Part shown: positions 1 to 8,957 of the stretch, piece by piece | Layout of the letters: each line of letters begins with the position of its first letter | Numbering within the stretch: position 1 is the first letter of the stretch | Origin: Lujinxingia vulgaris | GTDB taxonomy: Bacteria; Myxococcota_A; Bradymonadia; Bradymonadales; Bradymonadaceae | NCBI RefSeq assembly: GCF_007997005.1 | Contig: NZ_VOSL01000002.1 | Span: forward strand, 1-64,000 | Direction of reading: 5' to 3' | DNA length: 64,000 bases | Made by a program: the position numbers and the translations under genes | The notes under the pieces: model-generated | Databases searched by the model: none | Seen by the model: the letters and a program-made list of their open reading frames with translations, nothing else | Told to the model about the DNA's origin: nothing

Positions 1-174
1 GCGCTGGCCGGGGCCTGGCGCGAGAGGCCGGGCGTTGTGGAGCGCGTCGCGTCGCTGGGGGCGACGCGCGTGGCGCCGGCCGGCCAGATGCAGCAGGTGC
101 CGCTGCGCTGGTGGCACGATGGCCAGCCCAACCTGTTGAGCTGGGTCCGGGTGGTGGAGTGCTCCGAGCTCTGA
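1..174 (+). CDS. C-terminal end of a LuxC-like acyl-CoA reductase (5' end outside window)
   Basis: An open frame enters from the left edge and stops with TGA at 172-174, so only the last 57 residues are visible. The tail contains the segment LRWWHDGQPNLLSWVRVVE. It resembles the C-terminus of LuxC-family fatty acyl-CoA reductases, where a W-HDG-NLL-L-R-V-E pattern is common. LuxC enzymes reduce activated fatty acids to aldehydes with NADPH. The catalytic part lies outside the window, so this call rests on the C-terminal pattern and on the neighbour: a LuxE-like acyl-protein synthetase ends 15 bases away on the opposite strand, and LuxC and LuxE act as partners in fatty acid reductase complexes. 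The convergent arrangement is unusual for these partners. Confidence 0.6.
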   Translation, partial: ALAGAWRERPGVVERVASLGATRVAPAGQMQQVPLRWWHDGQPNLLSWVRVVECSEL

Positions 175-188
175 GCTCCTATGCCGAT

Positions 189-1304
189 TCAGCGGCGCGG
201 GTCGACCCCCTCGACGATCTCTTCGATGGTCAGGCTGCAGCCCCGCAGCTCGGCGTCGGGCGCGCGCCCCAGCAGCTCCAGCGAGCCGTCCGGGTGGAGG
301 ATGCCGCGGTCGGAGGTCTGCACGGCCATGACGCTGTCGAGGTTGGCGAGATCGACAAATCGGATCAGTCCCGTGGCGCCGGGCTCACTTAAGGGTTGGA
401 GCGTGAGCGGGTCGACCACCGAGAGGTTGAGCCAGGGCGGGGCAAAGAGGCGGCCGGTGGGCTCAGGGCTTGCCAGGGCGTCGGTGTAGGTCTGGCTGGA
501 GAGCTCGGTCATGCTGTATTCGCTGATACAGCGCCCCGCCGGGATGCCCAGGCGCTCTTCAAAGAGGCGGTAGAGGTCGGCCTTGTCGACGGTGCGCGAG
601 CGCCCTTTAAAGCCGCCGGTCTCCATCAGGCGCGAGCCCTCGGGGAGTTGCCAGCAGGCGTCGGTGCGATCGAGGAGCTCCACAAACCCGAAAGCCGTGC
701 CCAGCAGCATGGTGGGGGTGGCGTCAGCGCAGGCCTCATGGAGGGCGCGTTCCAGGGTTTTGGGGTCGAGGTGCCAGGCGCCCTCACGAAGCTCCACCAC
801 AAAGGAACTTCCAGCTGCGCCCCAGCGCTCCATGAGTTCGCCGAGCATAAACGAGAGGCTGCTGTCGGGAAGATCGGCCGGGGAGGGGGCCAGGATGATC
901 AGGCGCAGCGCGGAGGTCTCGGGGTTGCAGAAGCGCACAAAGGTCGGGTGCATCGCGGCGCGGTAGAGCTCCAGGGTGGCGAAGTGGTGCTGGCCGCGCG
1001 CGCCCTGGGTGGTGCCGCTGGTGCGGAAGGTGCGCACGCGCTCCGGCCCGCTGAAAAGATCGAGGGCTTTGAAGGCGTCGGTGGGGACCGCCGGGATCTG
1101 CGCCAGGCGCAGATCGGCCGAGGGGCCCACGCCGCGGTTGCGGCAGAGGGTGCGGTAGGCGAGGTTGTGGGTGTACTGGTACTCGAAGAGTGGCCTGGCG
1201 AGCTCAAGGAGGTGCTCTTCGGGCCAGGTGAGCGGATCGTCGATCGGGTCCCAGGCGGCGATGGCGTCGTGAAGGGTCTGGAGGAGCTGGTCGCGAGAGG
1301 TCAT
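189..1304 (-). CDS. LuxE-like acyl-protein synthetase
   Basis: A 371-residue protein of the LuxE acyl-protein synthetase family, the ATP-dependent enzyme that activates a fatty acid and passes it to the LuxC reductase. The start was placed at the ATG giving MTSRDQLLQTLHD; the frame is open further upstream, but that extension is Ser/Pro/Arg-rich and looks non-coding. Visible family features are the N-terminal RPLFEYQYTHN segment, the nucleotide-binding-like FRTSGTTQGARGQHHF motif (around residues 96-111), and the C-terminal EYSMTELSSQTY block typical of adenylate-forming enzymes. LuxE-like proteins outside luminous bacteria are often linked to aldehyde, wax or secondary metabolite pathways, and no luxAB is visible here. 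The function in this cell is inferred from the family and the adjacent LuxC-like end. Confidence 0.85.
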   Translation of the reverse strand: MTSRDQLLQTLHDAIAAWDPIDDPLTWPEEHLLELARPLFEYQYTHNLAYRTLCRNRGVGPSADLRLAQIPAVPTDAFKALDLFSGPERVRTFRTSGTTQGARGQHHFATLELYRAAMHPTFVRFCNPETSALRLIILAPSPADLPDSSLSFMLGELMERWGAAGSSFVVELREGAWHLDPKTLERALHEACADATPTMLLGTAFGFVELLDRTDACWQLPEGSRLMETGGFKGRSRTVDKADLYRLFEERLGIPAGRCISEYSMTELSSQTYTDALASPEPTGRLFAPPWLNLSVVDPLTLQPLSEPGATGLIRFVDLANLDSVMAVQTSDRGILHPDGSLELLGRAPDAELRGCSLTIEEIVEGVDPRR

Positions 1305-1374
1305 AGCAGTCAGGCTGGTGGCGTAGGGAGACGTGAGAGCGGCGCGGCCGGTGCGGCGCGCCGCGGAGGGTAAC

Positions 1375-1995
1375 ATGGTGATTCGGGCAACAAAACTCAG
1401 GGTGGGCGAGGCGGCAGGAGACCGGGCTGGCGAGGTGAGCTTTGAGGTTGCTACCGGTGAGATGCGCCTGCTCGTGGGGGGGAGTAGTGAGGCTGTTGGC
1501 GTGGTGATGAAGAGGCTCATGGCGCAGCGGGCTGCGGCGAAAGGAGATCAGGGGGAGTCGGGCCAGCGCGATGCGGTGGGGTATGTGTCTGGCGAGGTGG
1601 GGGGACGTTATGAAGGGCTCTCCGTGGAGCGGATGCTGGGCTACGCCGCCGAGCTCGGCCTGCGCGAGGAGCCGGTGCAGGAGCGAGGGGAACGAGTTGA
1701 GGCAATGCTGACGACGCTGGGGTTGAGCGAGGTGCGCGCGCGGCGCCTTCGTGAGATCGACCCGCTGGCGCGCTGGAAGGTCGAGCTTGGCGAGTGTGCG
1801 CTCCTGGGCGCGCGCGACTGGGTGGTGGTGATCGAGGGGGATGAGGCCGCTCGTAAGGCGAAGCTCGAGGTGCTCAAGGCGGTCGGGCGAGGTGGGGCGG
1901 TGCTCGTGATCAGCAGCAGCGCTAAGGGGCTCGAAGGTTTCGATGTGGTAGGCGGTGAGGCCGAGGGAATCGATGCGGCCGGGGAGGTGGCGTGA
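1375..1995 (+). CDS. degenerate ABC-transporter ATPase-like protein
   Basis: A 206-residue protein whose plan follows an ABC ATPase. An N-terminal strand region (VIRATKLRVGEA) leads to a P-loop position reading LLVGGSSEAVGVV, without the GxxGxGKST needed to bind ATP. A segment like the helical-domain entry (LSVERMLGYAAELGL) follows, then a position corresponding to the signature/Walker B zone (VELGECALLGARDWVVVIEGDE). No catalytic lysine or signature LSGGQ is visible, so it is probably not a working ATPase. The start is the ATG at 1375, preceded by a GGAGG-like site. Its stop overlaps the ATG of the next gene, a multi-spanning membrane protein, in TGATG, which indicates coupled translation. 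The pair looks like an exporter ATPase and permease that has lost hydrolysis; ancestry is inferred. Confidence 0.5.
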   Translation: MVIRATKLRVGEAAGDRAGEVSFEVATGEMRLLVGGSSEAVGVVMKRLMAQRAAAKGDQGESGQRDAVGYVSGEVGGRYEGLSVERMLGYAAELGLREEPVQERGERVEAMLTTLGLSEVRARRLREIDPLARWKVELGECALLGARDWVVVIEGDEAARKAKLEVLKAVGRGGAVLVISSSAKGLEGFDVVGGEAEGIDAAGEVA

Positions 1996-2678
1996 TGAGT
2001 CGGGATGGGTATGAGGCCGCTGTGCTTGCGGATCGACGGCTGGAGGCGTTGTTGGCCGGCGGGGCGCGCAGCTGGGCGTGGGTGGCTGCCGGGCCGCTGC
2101 TGGCGCTGGCTGTGATGGGGCTGACGCCGGGGGTGGAGGAGGCGTGGGGGGCGATGTCGGCGGTGGTCTATGGGACCGGGGCGTGGGTGGCCTGTGGGGA
2201 GGTGCGGTCGGAGTGGGGGCGCTGGGCCCGGGAGGGGGCGCTGGGCGTGGGCGCCAGCTCGCAGGTGATGGGGGCGTTGCGAGCCACGGGCATTCTGGGG
2301 GTGGTGTTTACGGCGGGCTTCGTGGCGGTGGCGGTGATGCGGGGGGCCTCGTCGCCGCCGGTGGGGTGGCTGGCGCTGGTGTTGCTGGCGCTGCTCTTCA
2401 GCGGGCTGGGGAGCGGACTTTTTGTGGCGACCGCGATGCGCGCACGTCCGGCGGCCTGGGCGGTGCTGCTCGGGGTGATCGGAGCGCAGCTTGCGGCGTT
2501 GGGGTGGACCGGTGCGAATTGGTGGGTGCCAGTTTCCAACGCGTATGCGAGTTTAGAGGCGTTCGGAGGCGATGCGGTCGATGTGTTTGCCGGGGCGAGC
2601 CGGCTCGCCGCGGTGGCGATGACGGGCGTGGTGGGTGTGGTGATGTCGATGTGGATGCTTGCCAGGAGGCGCTTTTGA
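1995..2678 (+). CDS. polytopic membrane protein, ABC permease-like
   Basis: A 227-residue protein with about six hydrophobic segments (for example WVAAGPLLALAVMGL, GILGVVFTAGFVAVAV, WLALVLLALLFSGLGSGLF, AWAVLLGVIGAQLAALG, AAVAMTGVVGVVMSMW) separated by short loops. The size and layout fit the ABC-2 type permeases that pair with the ATPase-like gene immediately upstream, whose stop codon it overlaps by one base. A GTG three bases earlier (1992) is an alternative start. No specific family motif was recognised, and the substrate is unknown. The gene is followed after 22 bases by the beta-helix protein on the same strand, so the three may form one operon. Confidence 0.55.
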   Translation: MSRDGYEAAVLADRRLEALLAGGARSWAWVAAGPLLALAVMGLTPGVEEAWGAMSAVVYGTGAWVACGEVRSEWGRWAREGALGVGASSQVMGALRATGILGVVFTAGFVAVAVMRGASSPPVGWLALVLLALLFSGLGSGLFVATAMRARPAAWAVLLGVIGAQLAALGWTGANWWVPVSNAYASLEAFGGDAVDVFAGASRLAAVAMTGVVGVVMSMWMLARRRF

Positions 2679-2700
2679 ACGGCGCGGTCGGGAGTTGATG

Positions 2701-4902
2701 ATGGGTGTGGCAGAGCAGAGAGCGCGCGCGTGGATGCGGCGCTGTCTGGGGCTGGGGGCCCTGCTGATGGCGGTGGGGCTGGTGCCGGTGATGGGGTGCT
2801 GGCTGGGCAGTGAGGGGCTGCTTCCGGCGGCGCTCTCCGGGGTGATGCCGGAGTATCTGGCGTTGGAGAGCGCCGGGTGGAGTCAGTGTGTGGGCGGGCA
2901 TCCGCTGGGGAGCGCGGCGCTGTATTTTTTCGGGGGGATGACCAGCCTGGGTGTCGGCGTGATCTTTCGCGACGTGGCGCGCCAGCGTGCCGAAGACGCC
3001 GAGGAGCTGGAGCGGCGCGTCGAGCACGTGGGGCGCGAGGTGCAGCGCACCCCGATGTTGCGCGCCGACATGCTCGCCGGCAGCGACGATGAGGTGCCCG
3101 AGGCCATTGAGGTTGGTGAAGAGCTCGACTTCGGTGAGCCCCCGGCCGAGGTCGTGTTCGCCGAGGAGGGCGCCGGCGAGTCGGTGATGGCGTTTGTGCA
3201 TGGGGAGGTGGGCGAGAAGCGGCGCGCGAAGTATGAAGAGGAGGTTCGCCAGCAGGTGCGCGAGGAGGCGCAACGACTCGACTATTATGTGCCGCCGGGC
3301 ATGGAGCTTGCTCCAGTGGTCTATGTCGATGTCGCGTTTGAAGGGGAGCCCGGGGAAGTCTCGGATGGAAGCCTGCGCAGGCCCTTTACCTCGCTGGCCG
3401 AGGGCGTGAGGCGGGCGTTCTCGGAGGTGCTCAAGCAGAAAAAGGCGGTGGTGGTGCGGGTGCGTCCCGGGGTCTATCAGGAGGCGCTGGAGGTGCCCGA
3501 CCGGGTCGTCATCGTCAACGACTGCATGCCCGGGGTGGAGAGCGTCGATGAGCGTCTGGCGTGGTTGCGCGCCCAGGTGATGCCCGATCATGAGGAGCGG
3601 GTGACGATTCTTGCGCCGAGTGAGGAGCATTGCGCGCTCAAGGTGCGCGCCGGGCAGTCGCAGGGGGTGGTGGGCTGCTATCTGGTAGGGCGCGAGGGCG
3701 TGGCGCAGCGGGGCATGGAGGTGATGGGAAGTCGCGCGTTGGCGGTGATCAACTGCGCCTTTGAGGGGTTCTCGCTGGGGGCGGTCAAGGTGCAGGACGC
3801 CGGCGAGGAGCTGCCCGGTCGCGATGTGAGCTTTGTGGGCTGTGTGTGGAAGAGCAATGCGTCGGCCAAGCGTGGGGGCGGGCTGCGCATAAGGCGCAGC
3901 GTGGTGAGGGTGGTTGCGAGTATTTTTGATAGTAACCGAGCGGGGCGGGGCGGCGCGATCTGGGCCGAGGAACTCGCCAAGCCCCTGGTGATCGAGCGTT
4001 GCATGATGCAGCGCAACCGCGCGCTGGGGGCGATTGGCGGGCCCGAAGACAGCGAGACCACCCGGGGCTGGGGAGGTGCGTTGGGGCTCGATGGGGGCCT
4101 GGCCCGGGTGGTCGATACGGTCTTTGATGGCAATGACGCGCGGGGCGCCGGCGGGGCGATCGCGGTGATGGGCGGGCGACTTGTGATCCGGGCGACCGGA
4201 GAGCGGCGTTGCCTGATCTTTGAGAACCGCGCCGAGCTGGGCGGGGGGATTGTGGCGATCGGGCGTGACGGCAAGGCCGCGCTGGTGAAGGCGCACGACG
4301 TCGCGGTGCTCAACAACCTGGCCACCGAGCACGGCGGCGGGCTCGCCGCGGTGGGCCGCGCGGTGGTGCAGTTGGAAGGTGGCGAGGTCAGCCAGAATCG
4401 CGCTGGCAGTGGGCATGGCGGCGGCGTGCTGGTGCGTGGTGGCGGGCAGGCAAAATTTGAGTCGGTGGTCTTCAGCACCAACCAGGCCTCGGGCGGGGGA
4501 GGGGCCATCGCGGCGATCAACGCGAGCGTGAAGGTGATGCTCGGGTGCGGGATCTTTAAGAACCGCGCCGGCGAGAGCGGCGGCGGGATTCTGGCCGTCA
4601 GCGCCCCGGATCGGGAGCTGGCCGGGCGCATCGGAGAGCCGGGCTACGAGCTGCCCTTCCGGGTGGTGATTGAGGATGTGAAGATCGCCGAGAACATCGC
4701 CGGGGAGGCCGGCGGCGGGGTGTGCCTGGGCAACCGGGAGGCCCTGGCGAGCTTTCCGCTTACGCTGGACGTGCGTCGGCCGGAGGCGATGGTGGATAAC
4801 CGCGCTGAGGTTGAGAAGAGCTCGCAGCTGCGGGTGGCCTGGGCCGGGCGCGTGGAGGCGGAAGACGGGAGCACCGGCCGCATCAAACGCCGCCTGGAGT
4901 AG
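2701..4902 (+). CDS. membrane-anchored right-handed parallel beta-helix protein
   Basis: A 733-residue protein with two N-terminal membrane segments (GLGALLMAVGLVPVMGC and LGSAALYFFGGMTSLGVGVIF). A charged helix suited to a coiled coil follows (RQRAEDAEELERRVEHVGREV), then an acidic linker, a segment typical of DUF1565/pectate-lyase-like entries (DGSLRRPFTSLAEGVRRA ... VRVRPGVYQEALEVPDRV), and a long array of short imperfect repeats of the form N-x-A-x(2-6)-GGG. Examples are SNRAGRGGAIW, ENRAELGGGIV, NNLATEHGGGL, QNRAGSGHGGGV, KNRAGESGGGIL and ENIAGEAGGGV. This repeat pattern is that of right-handed parallel beta-helices found in polymorphic surface proteins. ATG 2701 is preferred over 2698 because GGAG at 2691 is better spaced. 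No lyase catalytic residues were identified; a structural or binding role is likely. Confidence 0.65.
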   Translation: MGVAEQRARAWMRRCLGLGALLMAVGLVPVMGCWLGSEGLLPAALSGVMPEYLALESAGWSQCVGGHPLGSAALYFFGGMTSLGVGVIFRDVARQRAEDAEELERRVEHVGREVQRTPMLRADMLAGSDDEVPEAIEVGEELDFGEPPAEVVFAEEGAGESVMAFVHGEVGEKRRAKYEEEVRQQVREEAQRLDYYVPPGMELAPVVYVDVAFEGEPGEVSDGSLRRPFTSLAEGVRRAFSEVLKQKKAVVVRVRPGVYQEALEVPDRVVIVNDCMPGVESVDERLAWLRAQVMPDHEERVTILAPSEEHCALKVRAGQSQGVVGCYLVGREGVAQRGMEVMGSRALAVINCAFEGFSLGAVKVQDAGEELPGRDVSFVGCVWKSNASAKRGGGLRIRRSVVRVVASIFDSNRAGRGGAIWAEELAKPLVIERCMMQRNRALGAIGGPEDSETTRGWGGALGLDGGLARVVDTVFDGNDARGAGGAIAVMGGRLVIRATGERRCLIFENRAELGGGIVAIGRDGKAALVKAHDVAVLNNLATEHGGGLAAVGRAVVQLEGGEVSQNRAGSGHGGGVLVRGGGQAKFESVVFSTNQASGGGGAIAAINASVKVMLGCGIFKNRAGESGGGILAVSAPDRELAGRIGEPGYELPFRVVIEDVKIAENIAGEAGGGVCLGNREALASFPLTLDVRRPEAMVDNRAEVEKSSQLRVAWAGRVEAEDGSTGRIKRRLE

Positions 4903-4924
4903 GGCTGGCCTGGCTTTGGGCGCC

Positions 4925-5992
<1,068 letters not shown>

Positions 5993-6043
5993 GGGATTCG
6001 GCTCAGGCCCAACAAGCAGACAGGGGAAAGGTCAGCGCAATGA

Positions 6044-6077
6044 GAACGCCCCGGAGCAGCAAGGCTCCGGGGCGTTC
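6044..6077 (-). terminator. perfect hairpin between rho and prfA
   Basis: A 14-bp perfect stem (arms GAACGCCCCGGAGC and GCTCCGGGGCGTTC) with a six-base loop lies 19 bases past the rho stop codon. No T-tract follows on either strand, so it may act as a weak terminator, a processing signal or a 3'-end stabiliser rather than a full intrinsic terminator. Confidence 0.6.
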
Positions 6078-6095
6078 TAAAGATGATGCCAGAGA

Positions 6096-7343
6096 TCAGC
6101 CGCTCATCGACTGCAGGAAGTCGGCGTTGGAGTCGGTCTTGCCGAGCTTGTCGATGAGGAACTCCATCGAGTCGACGACGTTGAGCGGGTGGAGGAGCTG
6201 GCGCAGAATCCAGACGCGGTTGAGCTGGCTGTCTTCCATGAGCAGCTCTTCTTTACGCGTGCCGGAGCGGTTGATGTCCAGGCAGGGGAAGATGCGCTTC
6301 TCCATGAGCTTGCGATCGAGGTGCAGCTCGGAGTTACCGGTGCCCTTGAACTCTTCGAAGATCACCTCGTCCATGCGGCTGCCGGTGTCGATCAGCGCAG
6401 TGGCGATGATGGTGAGGCTTCCGCCCTCTTCGATGTTACGGGCCGCGCCGAAGAAGCGCTTGGGCTTGTGCAGGGCGTTGGAGTCGACACCCCCGGAGAG
6501 GATCTTGCCGGAGGGGGGCACCACCGTGTTGTAGGCGCGGGCCAGGCGAGTGATGGAGTCGAGGAGGATGACCACGTCGCGCTTGTGTTCGACCAGGCGC
6601 TTGGCCTTCTCGATGACCATCTCGGCGACCTGCACGTGGCGCTGGGCCGGCTCGTCGAAGGTCGAGGAGACGACTTCGCCGCGCACCGAGCGCTGCATGT
6701 CGGTGACCTCTTCGGGGCGCTCGTCGATGAGCAGCACGATGAGGACGACGTCGGGGTGGTTGTCGCCGATGGCGTTGGCGATGTCCTGCATCAGCACGGT
6801 CTTACCGGTGCGGGGCGGGGCGACGATCAGCGCGCGCTGGCCCTTACCGATGGGGGTGAGCAGGTCGATGATGCGCGTGGAGAACTCGTCTTTCTTGGTC
6901 TCCATCTTCAGGCGCTCTTCGGGGTAGAGCGGGGTGAGGTTGTCGAAGAGGATCTTCTCGCGGGCGTGCTCGGGATCCTGGAAGTTGACCTTCTCGACTT
7001 TGAGCAGAGCGAAGTAGCGCTCGCTCTCTTTGGGCGGGCGGATATGCCCGCTGACGGTGTCGCCGGTGCGCAGATTAAAGCGGCGGATCTGGCTTGGCGA
7101 GACGTAGATATCGTCGGGCCCGGGCAGGTAGTTGTAGTCTGGGGCGCGCAAGAATCCGAACCCGTCGGGCAGGATCTCCAGGACGCCTTCGCCCTGGATG
7201 GAGCCTTCTTTATCGGCCTGCTTCTGGAGGAGGGCGAAGATCAGCTCTTGCTTGCGCAGGTTGCCAGCATCGTCGATGCCGGCTTCTTTGGCCATCTGCG
7301 TAAGCTGGCCGATCTTTTTCTCCTTGAGCTCTTTCAAATTCAT
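6096..7343 (-). CDS. rho: transcription termination factor Rho
   Basis: A 415-residue Rho helicase, the hexameric RNA-dependent ATPase that ends transcription. In order it shows the N-terminal helical Rho_N region ([22 protein letters not shown]), the cold-shock-like primary RNA-binding domain ([31 protein letters not shown]), and the RecA-like ATPase with Walker [11 protein letters not shown]. The Walker B strand [16 protein letters not shown] and the Q/R-loop segment [36 protein letters not shown] complete it. Length is close to the usual 420, and no large insertion is present in the N-terminal domain. Transcription runs towards prfA. Confidence 0.98.
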   Translation of the reverse strand: MNLKELKEKKIGQLTQMAKEAGIDDAGNLRKQELIFALLQKQADKEGSIQGEGVLEILPDGFGFLRAPDYNYLPGPDDIYVSPSQIRRFNLRTGDTVSGHIRPPKESERYFALLKVEKVNFQDPEHAREKILFDNLTPLYPEERLKMETKKDEFSTRIIDLLTPIGKGQRALIVAPPRTGKTVLMQDIANAIGDNHPDVVLIVLLIDERPEEVTDMQRSVRGEVVSSTFDEPAQRHVQVAEMVIEKAKRLVEHKRDVVILLDSITRLARAYNTVVPPSGKILSGGVDSNALHKPKRFFGAARNIEEGGSLTIIATALIDTGSRMDEVIFEEFKGTGNSELHLDRKLMEKRIFPCLDINRSGTRKEELLMEDSQLNRVWILRQLLHPLNVVDSMEFLIDKLGKTDSNADFLQSMSG

Positions 7344-7755
7344 CGGGGGGTTCTCCTTGGGAGGGGAGTCTTAAAGACAGACAGGTCAGGATCAGAAAAG
7401 GGTAGGGAAACGCGAGGGGGCCGGGGCGCCTTTGAGGATCAGGGCATGCAGACCGCAGTGACGAGGTCGGGGGCCGTTGATGGGGGCGCGCGGGTCGGAT
7501 CTGGGGTGGAAGAAGGGGAGTGAGGCGGTCGAGCGGGGGTTGCGCCGAAAAGCATTTGCGAGGGCGTTACGCCGAGGATGGCGGGCAGCCCAGCGCGAGG
7601 CGGCGCGGAGGATTGAAGCGTGTTGGATCGTCGACGAGCGCGACAGGCCGGTGCCAGCTTCGAGGTGTTCGTGGGAGGTGAACACCGTCGAGGGGCGAAC
7701 TATTCGCGATGACGATAATTTCAATCTTTAGAGCGTTCGCTTCAACTTGTCAACC
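7344..7755. other. intergenic region upstream of rho
   Basis: About 410 bases with no convincing gene. Short open frames run through it on both strands (for example an 84-codon plus-strand frame at 7477-7731), but they lack ribosome binding sites, family features and credible composition. The rho promoter should lie here; no clear -35/-10 pair was picked out. Confidence 0.5.
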
Positions 7756-7918
7756 GTGCCGACCGCCCCAGAGCTTCGCTAGCATCGTCGCTGCGGACTC
7801 GCGGTAGCGCTGCCACAGCTTCCTCGCCGAGCGCCCCAGGACGACGCTGGCTGCGTCGTCAGGGATTCGCGGTAGCGCTGCTACAGCTTCATCCCTGCCT
7901 CCTTGCCAGACGTCGCCC
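7756..7918. repeat. copy of repeat family B (GCGCCCCAGGACGACGCTG type)
   Basis: This stretch contains GAGCGCCCCAGGACGACGCT followed by a segment around CGCGGTAGCGCTGCTACAGC and then CGCCCTGGATACGCTCGGG. The same series of blocks occurs twice in tandem at 15714-15936. A shorter partial copy (CTCGCGGTAGCGCTGCCAC) precedes it near 7798. The element contains internal inverted repeats, so a folded transcript is possible. Confidence 0.6.
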
Positions 7919-8310
7919 TGGATACGCTCGGGTTTGGGGGCACGCGTAAGATAGGCGGTGGAGCGCTGGATGCGCTCGGGTTTGGGGGCACGCGTGAGAT
8001 AGGCGGTGGAGCGCTGGATGCGGTCGGGTTTGGGGGCACGCGTGAGATAGGCGGTGGAGATGCGCTGGATGCGCTCGGGTTTGGGGGCACGCGTGAGACA
8101 GGCGGTGGAGCGCTGGATGCGCTCGGGTTTGGGGGCACGCGTGAGATAGGCGGTGGAGATGCGCTGGATGCGCTCGGGTTTGGGGGCACGCGTAAGACAG
8201 GCGGTGGAGCGCTGGATGCGGTCGGGTTTGGGGGCACGCGTTAGAGCGCTGGATGCGGTCGGGTTTGGGGGCACGCGTTAGATTAGGTGGAGATGCGCTG
8301 GATGCGGTCG
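7919..8310. repeat. tandem repeat, 48-51 bp units, about 8 copies
   Basis: Each unit contains GCTCGGGTTTGGGGGCACGC followed by a variable GTGAGATAGGCGGTGGAG-like end and a CGCTGGAT junction. The first six units are 48 or 51 bp; the last two are 37 and 49 bp. Several frames stay open on both strands (for example a Gly-rich GFGGTREIGGGALDAL peptide on the plus strand), but there is no credible start signal, so it is treated as non-coding. The first block joins directly to the family B element, which has the same CTGGAT-CGCTCGGG junction. Confidence 0.85.
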
Positions 8311-8342
8311 TTGTTTTGTCGTTGAAAAAACAAGAAAAGGCG

Positions 8343-8371
8343 CGGGCACCCCGTGGGGAGCGGGGTGCCCG
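8343..8371 (-). terminator. orphan intrinsic terminator facing the minus strand
   Basis: An 11-bp perfect GC-rich stem (CGGGCACCCCG / CGGGGTGCCCG) with a seven-base loop. On the minus strand it is followed by a T-rich run (CCTTTTCTTGTTTTTTC), the classical intrinsic terminator layout. No minus-strand protein gene is visible upstream of it. Confidence 0.7.
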
Positions 8372-8957
8372 TCGCAAACCCGGGAGCGCTCTGGAGTGTT
8401 GGGGAACATTCGCCGCTCCGTCTCAGGTGGGGAGGAGTAATGCAGGGGGCGTGCCAGCGCGGATTTCGGGGGAAATCGGGCGTTGAGGGGAGGCGGGGCC
8501 TGTCCGGATGGTTAAGCGTTACTCCAGAGGTGGCAAAAAGGTTGGGCAAAAGGATCGTGGCTAGTCGGCGATCTGGGGCTGTGATATAGCTCGGGGTGAA
8601 GAGAAGAGCGCGCTGCGACGGGCCTTTTGGCGTCCCGGATGAGGTGATGTCGGGGGCTGTGGGTAGCGAGTTTGTCAAACATTTTCAAGATGTTATGGGC
8701 GCCTGCAAGGGTGCCGGTCCGCAGGGCGGTGACGTCGGTCGGGCTGGCGATTTTTTGAGGTGCCTGCGTGATATGTGACGATTTTGAGCGCGATTCAACC
8801 CGATAGAGACGAGCTTTTGTGTGTCGTGATCGACGCCCGGCTTCGGTGCGTCTTCTCGGCGGCGTTCGGCGACCTCTTACAGGTCGCGGGCGCTTTCGAG
8901 GAGGACGGCTTGCCGGTGAGATGATCGAAGGCACGCGGGGGTTCGCGATGAGGTGAC
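8372..8957. other. intergenic region upstream of RNase G
   Basis: Almost 590 bases without a supportable protein gene. It holds the rng leader on the plus strand and, on the minus strand, the DNA that would be transcribed into the orphan terminator at 8343-8371. Short open frames are present but have no ribosome binding site or recognisable features. Confidence 0.5.

Noticed and set aside
2398-4416. A 672-codon minus-strand open frame
   Set aside because: Antisense to the permease-like and beta-helix genes; His/Arg/Pro-rich shadow composition.
7903-8244. A 113-codon frame encoding Gly-rich repeats (GFGGTREIGGG)
   Set aside because: No ribosome binding site or signal sequence; several other frames are equally open and the last units break the three-base periodicity.
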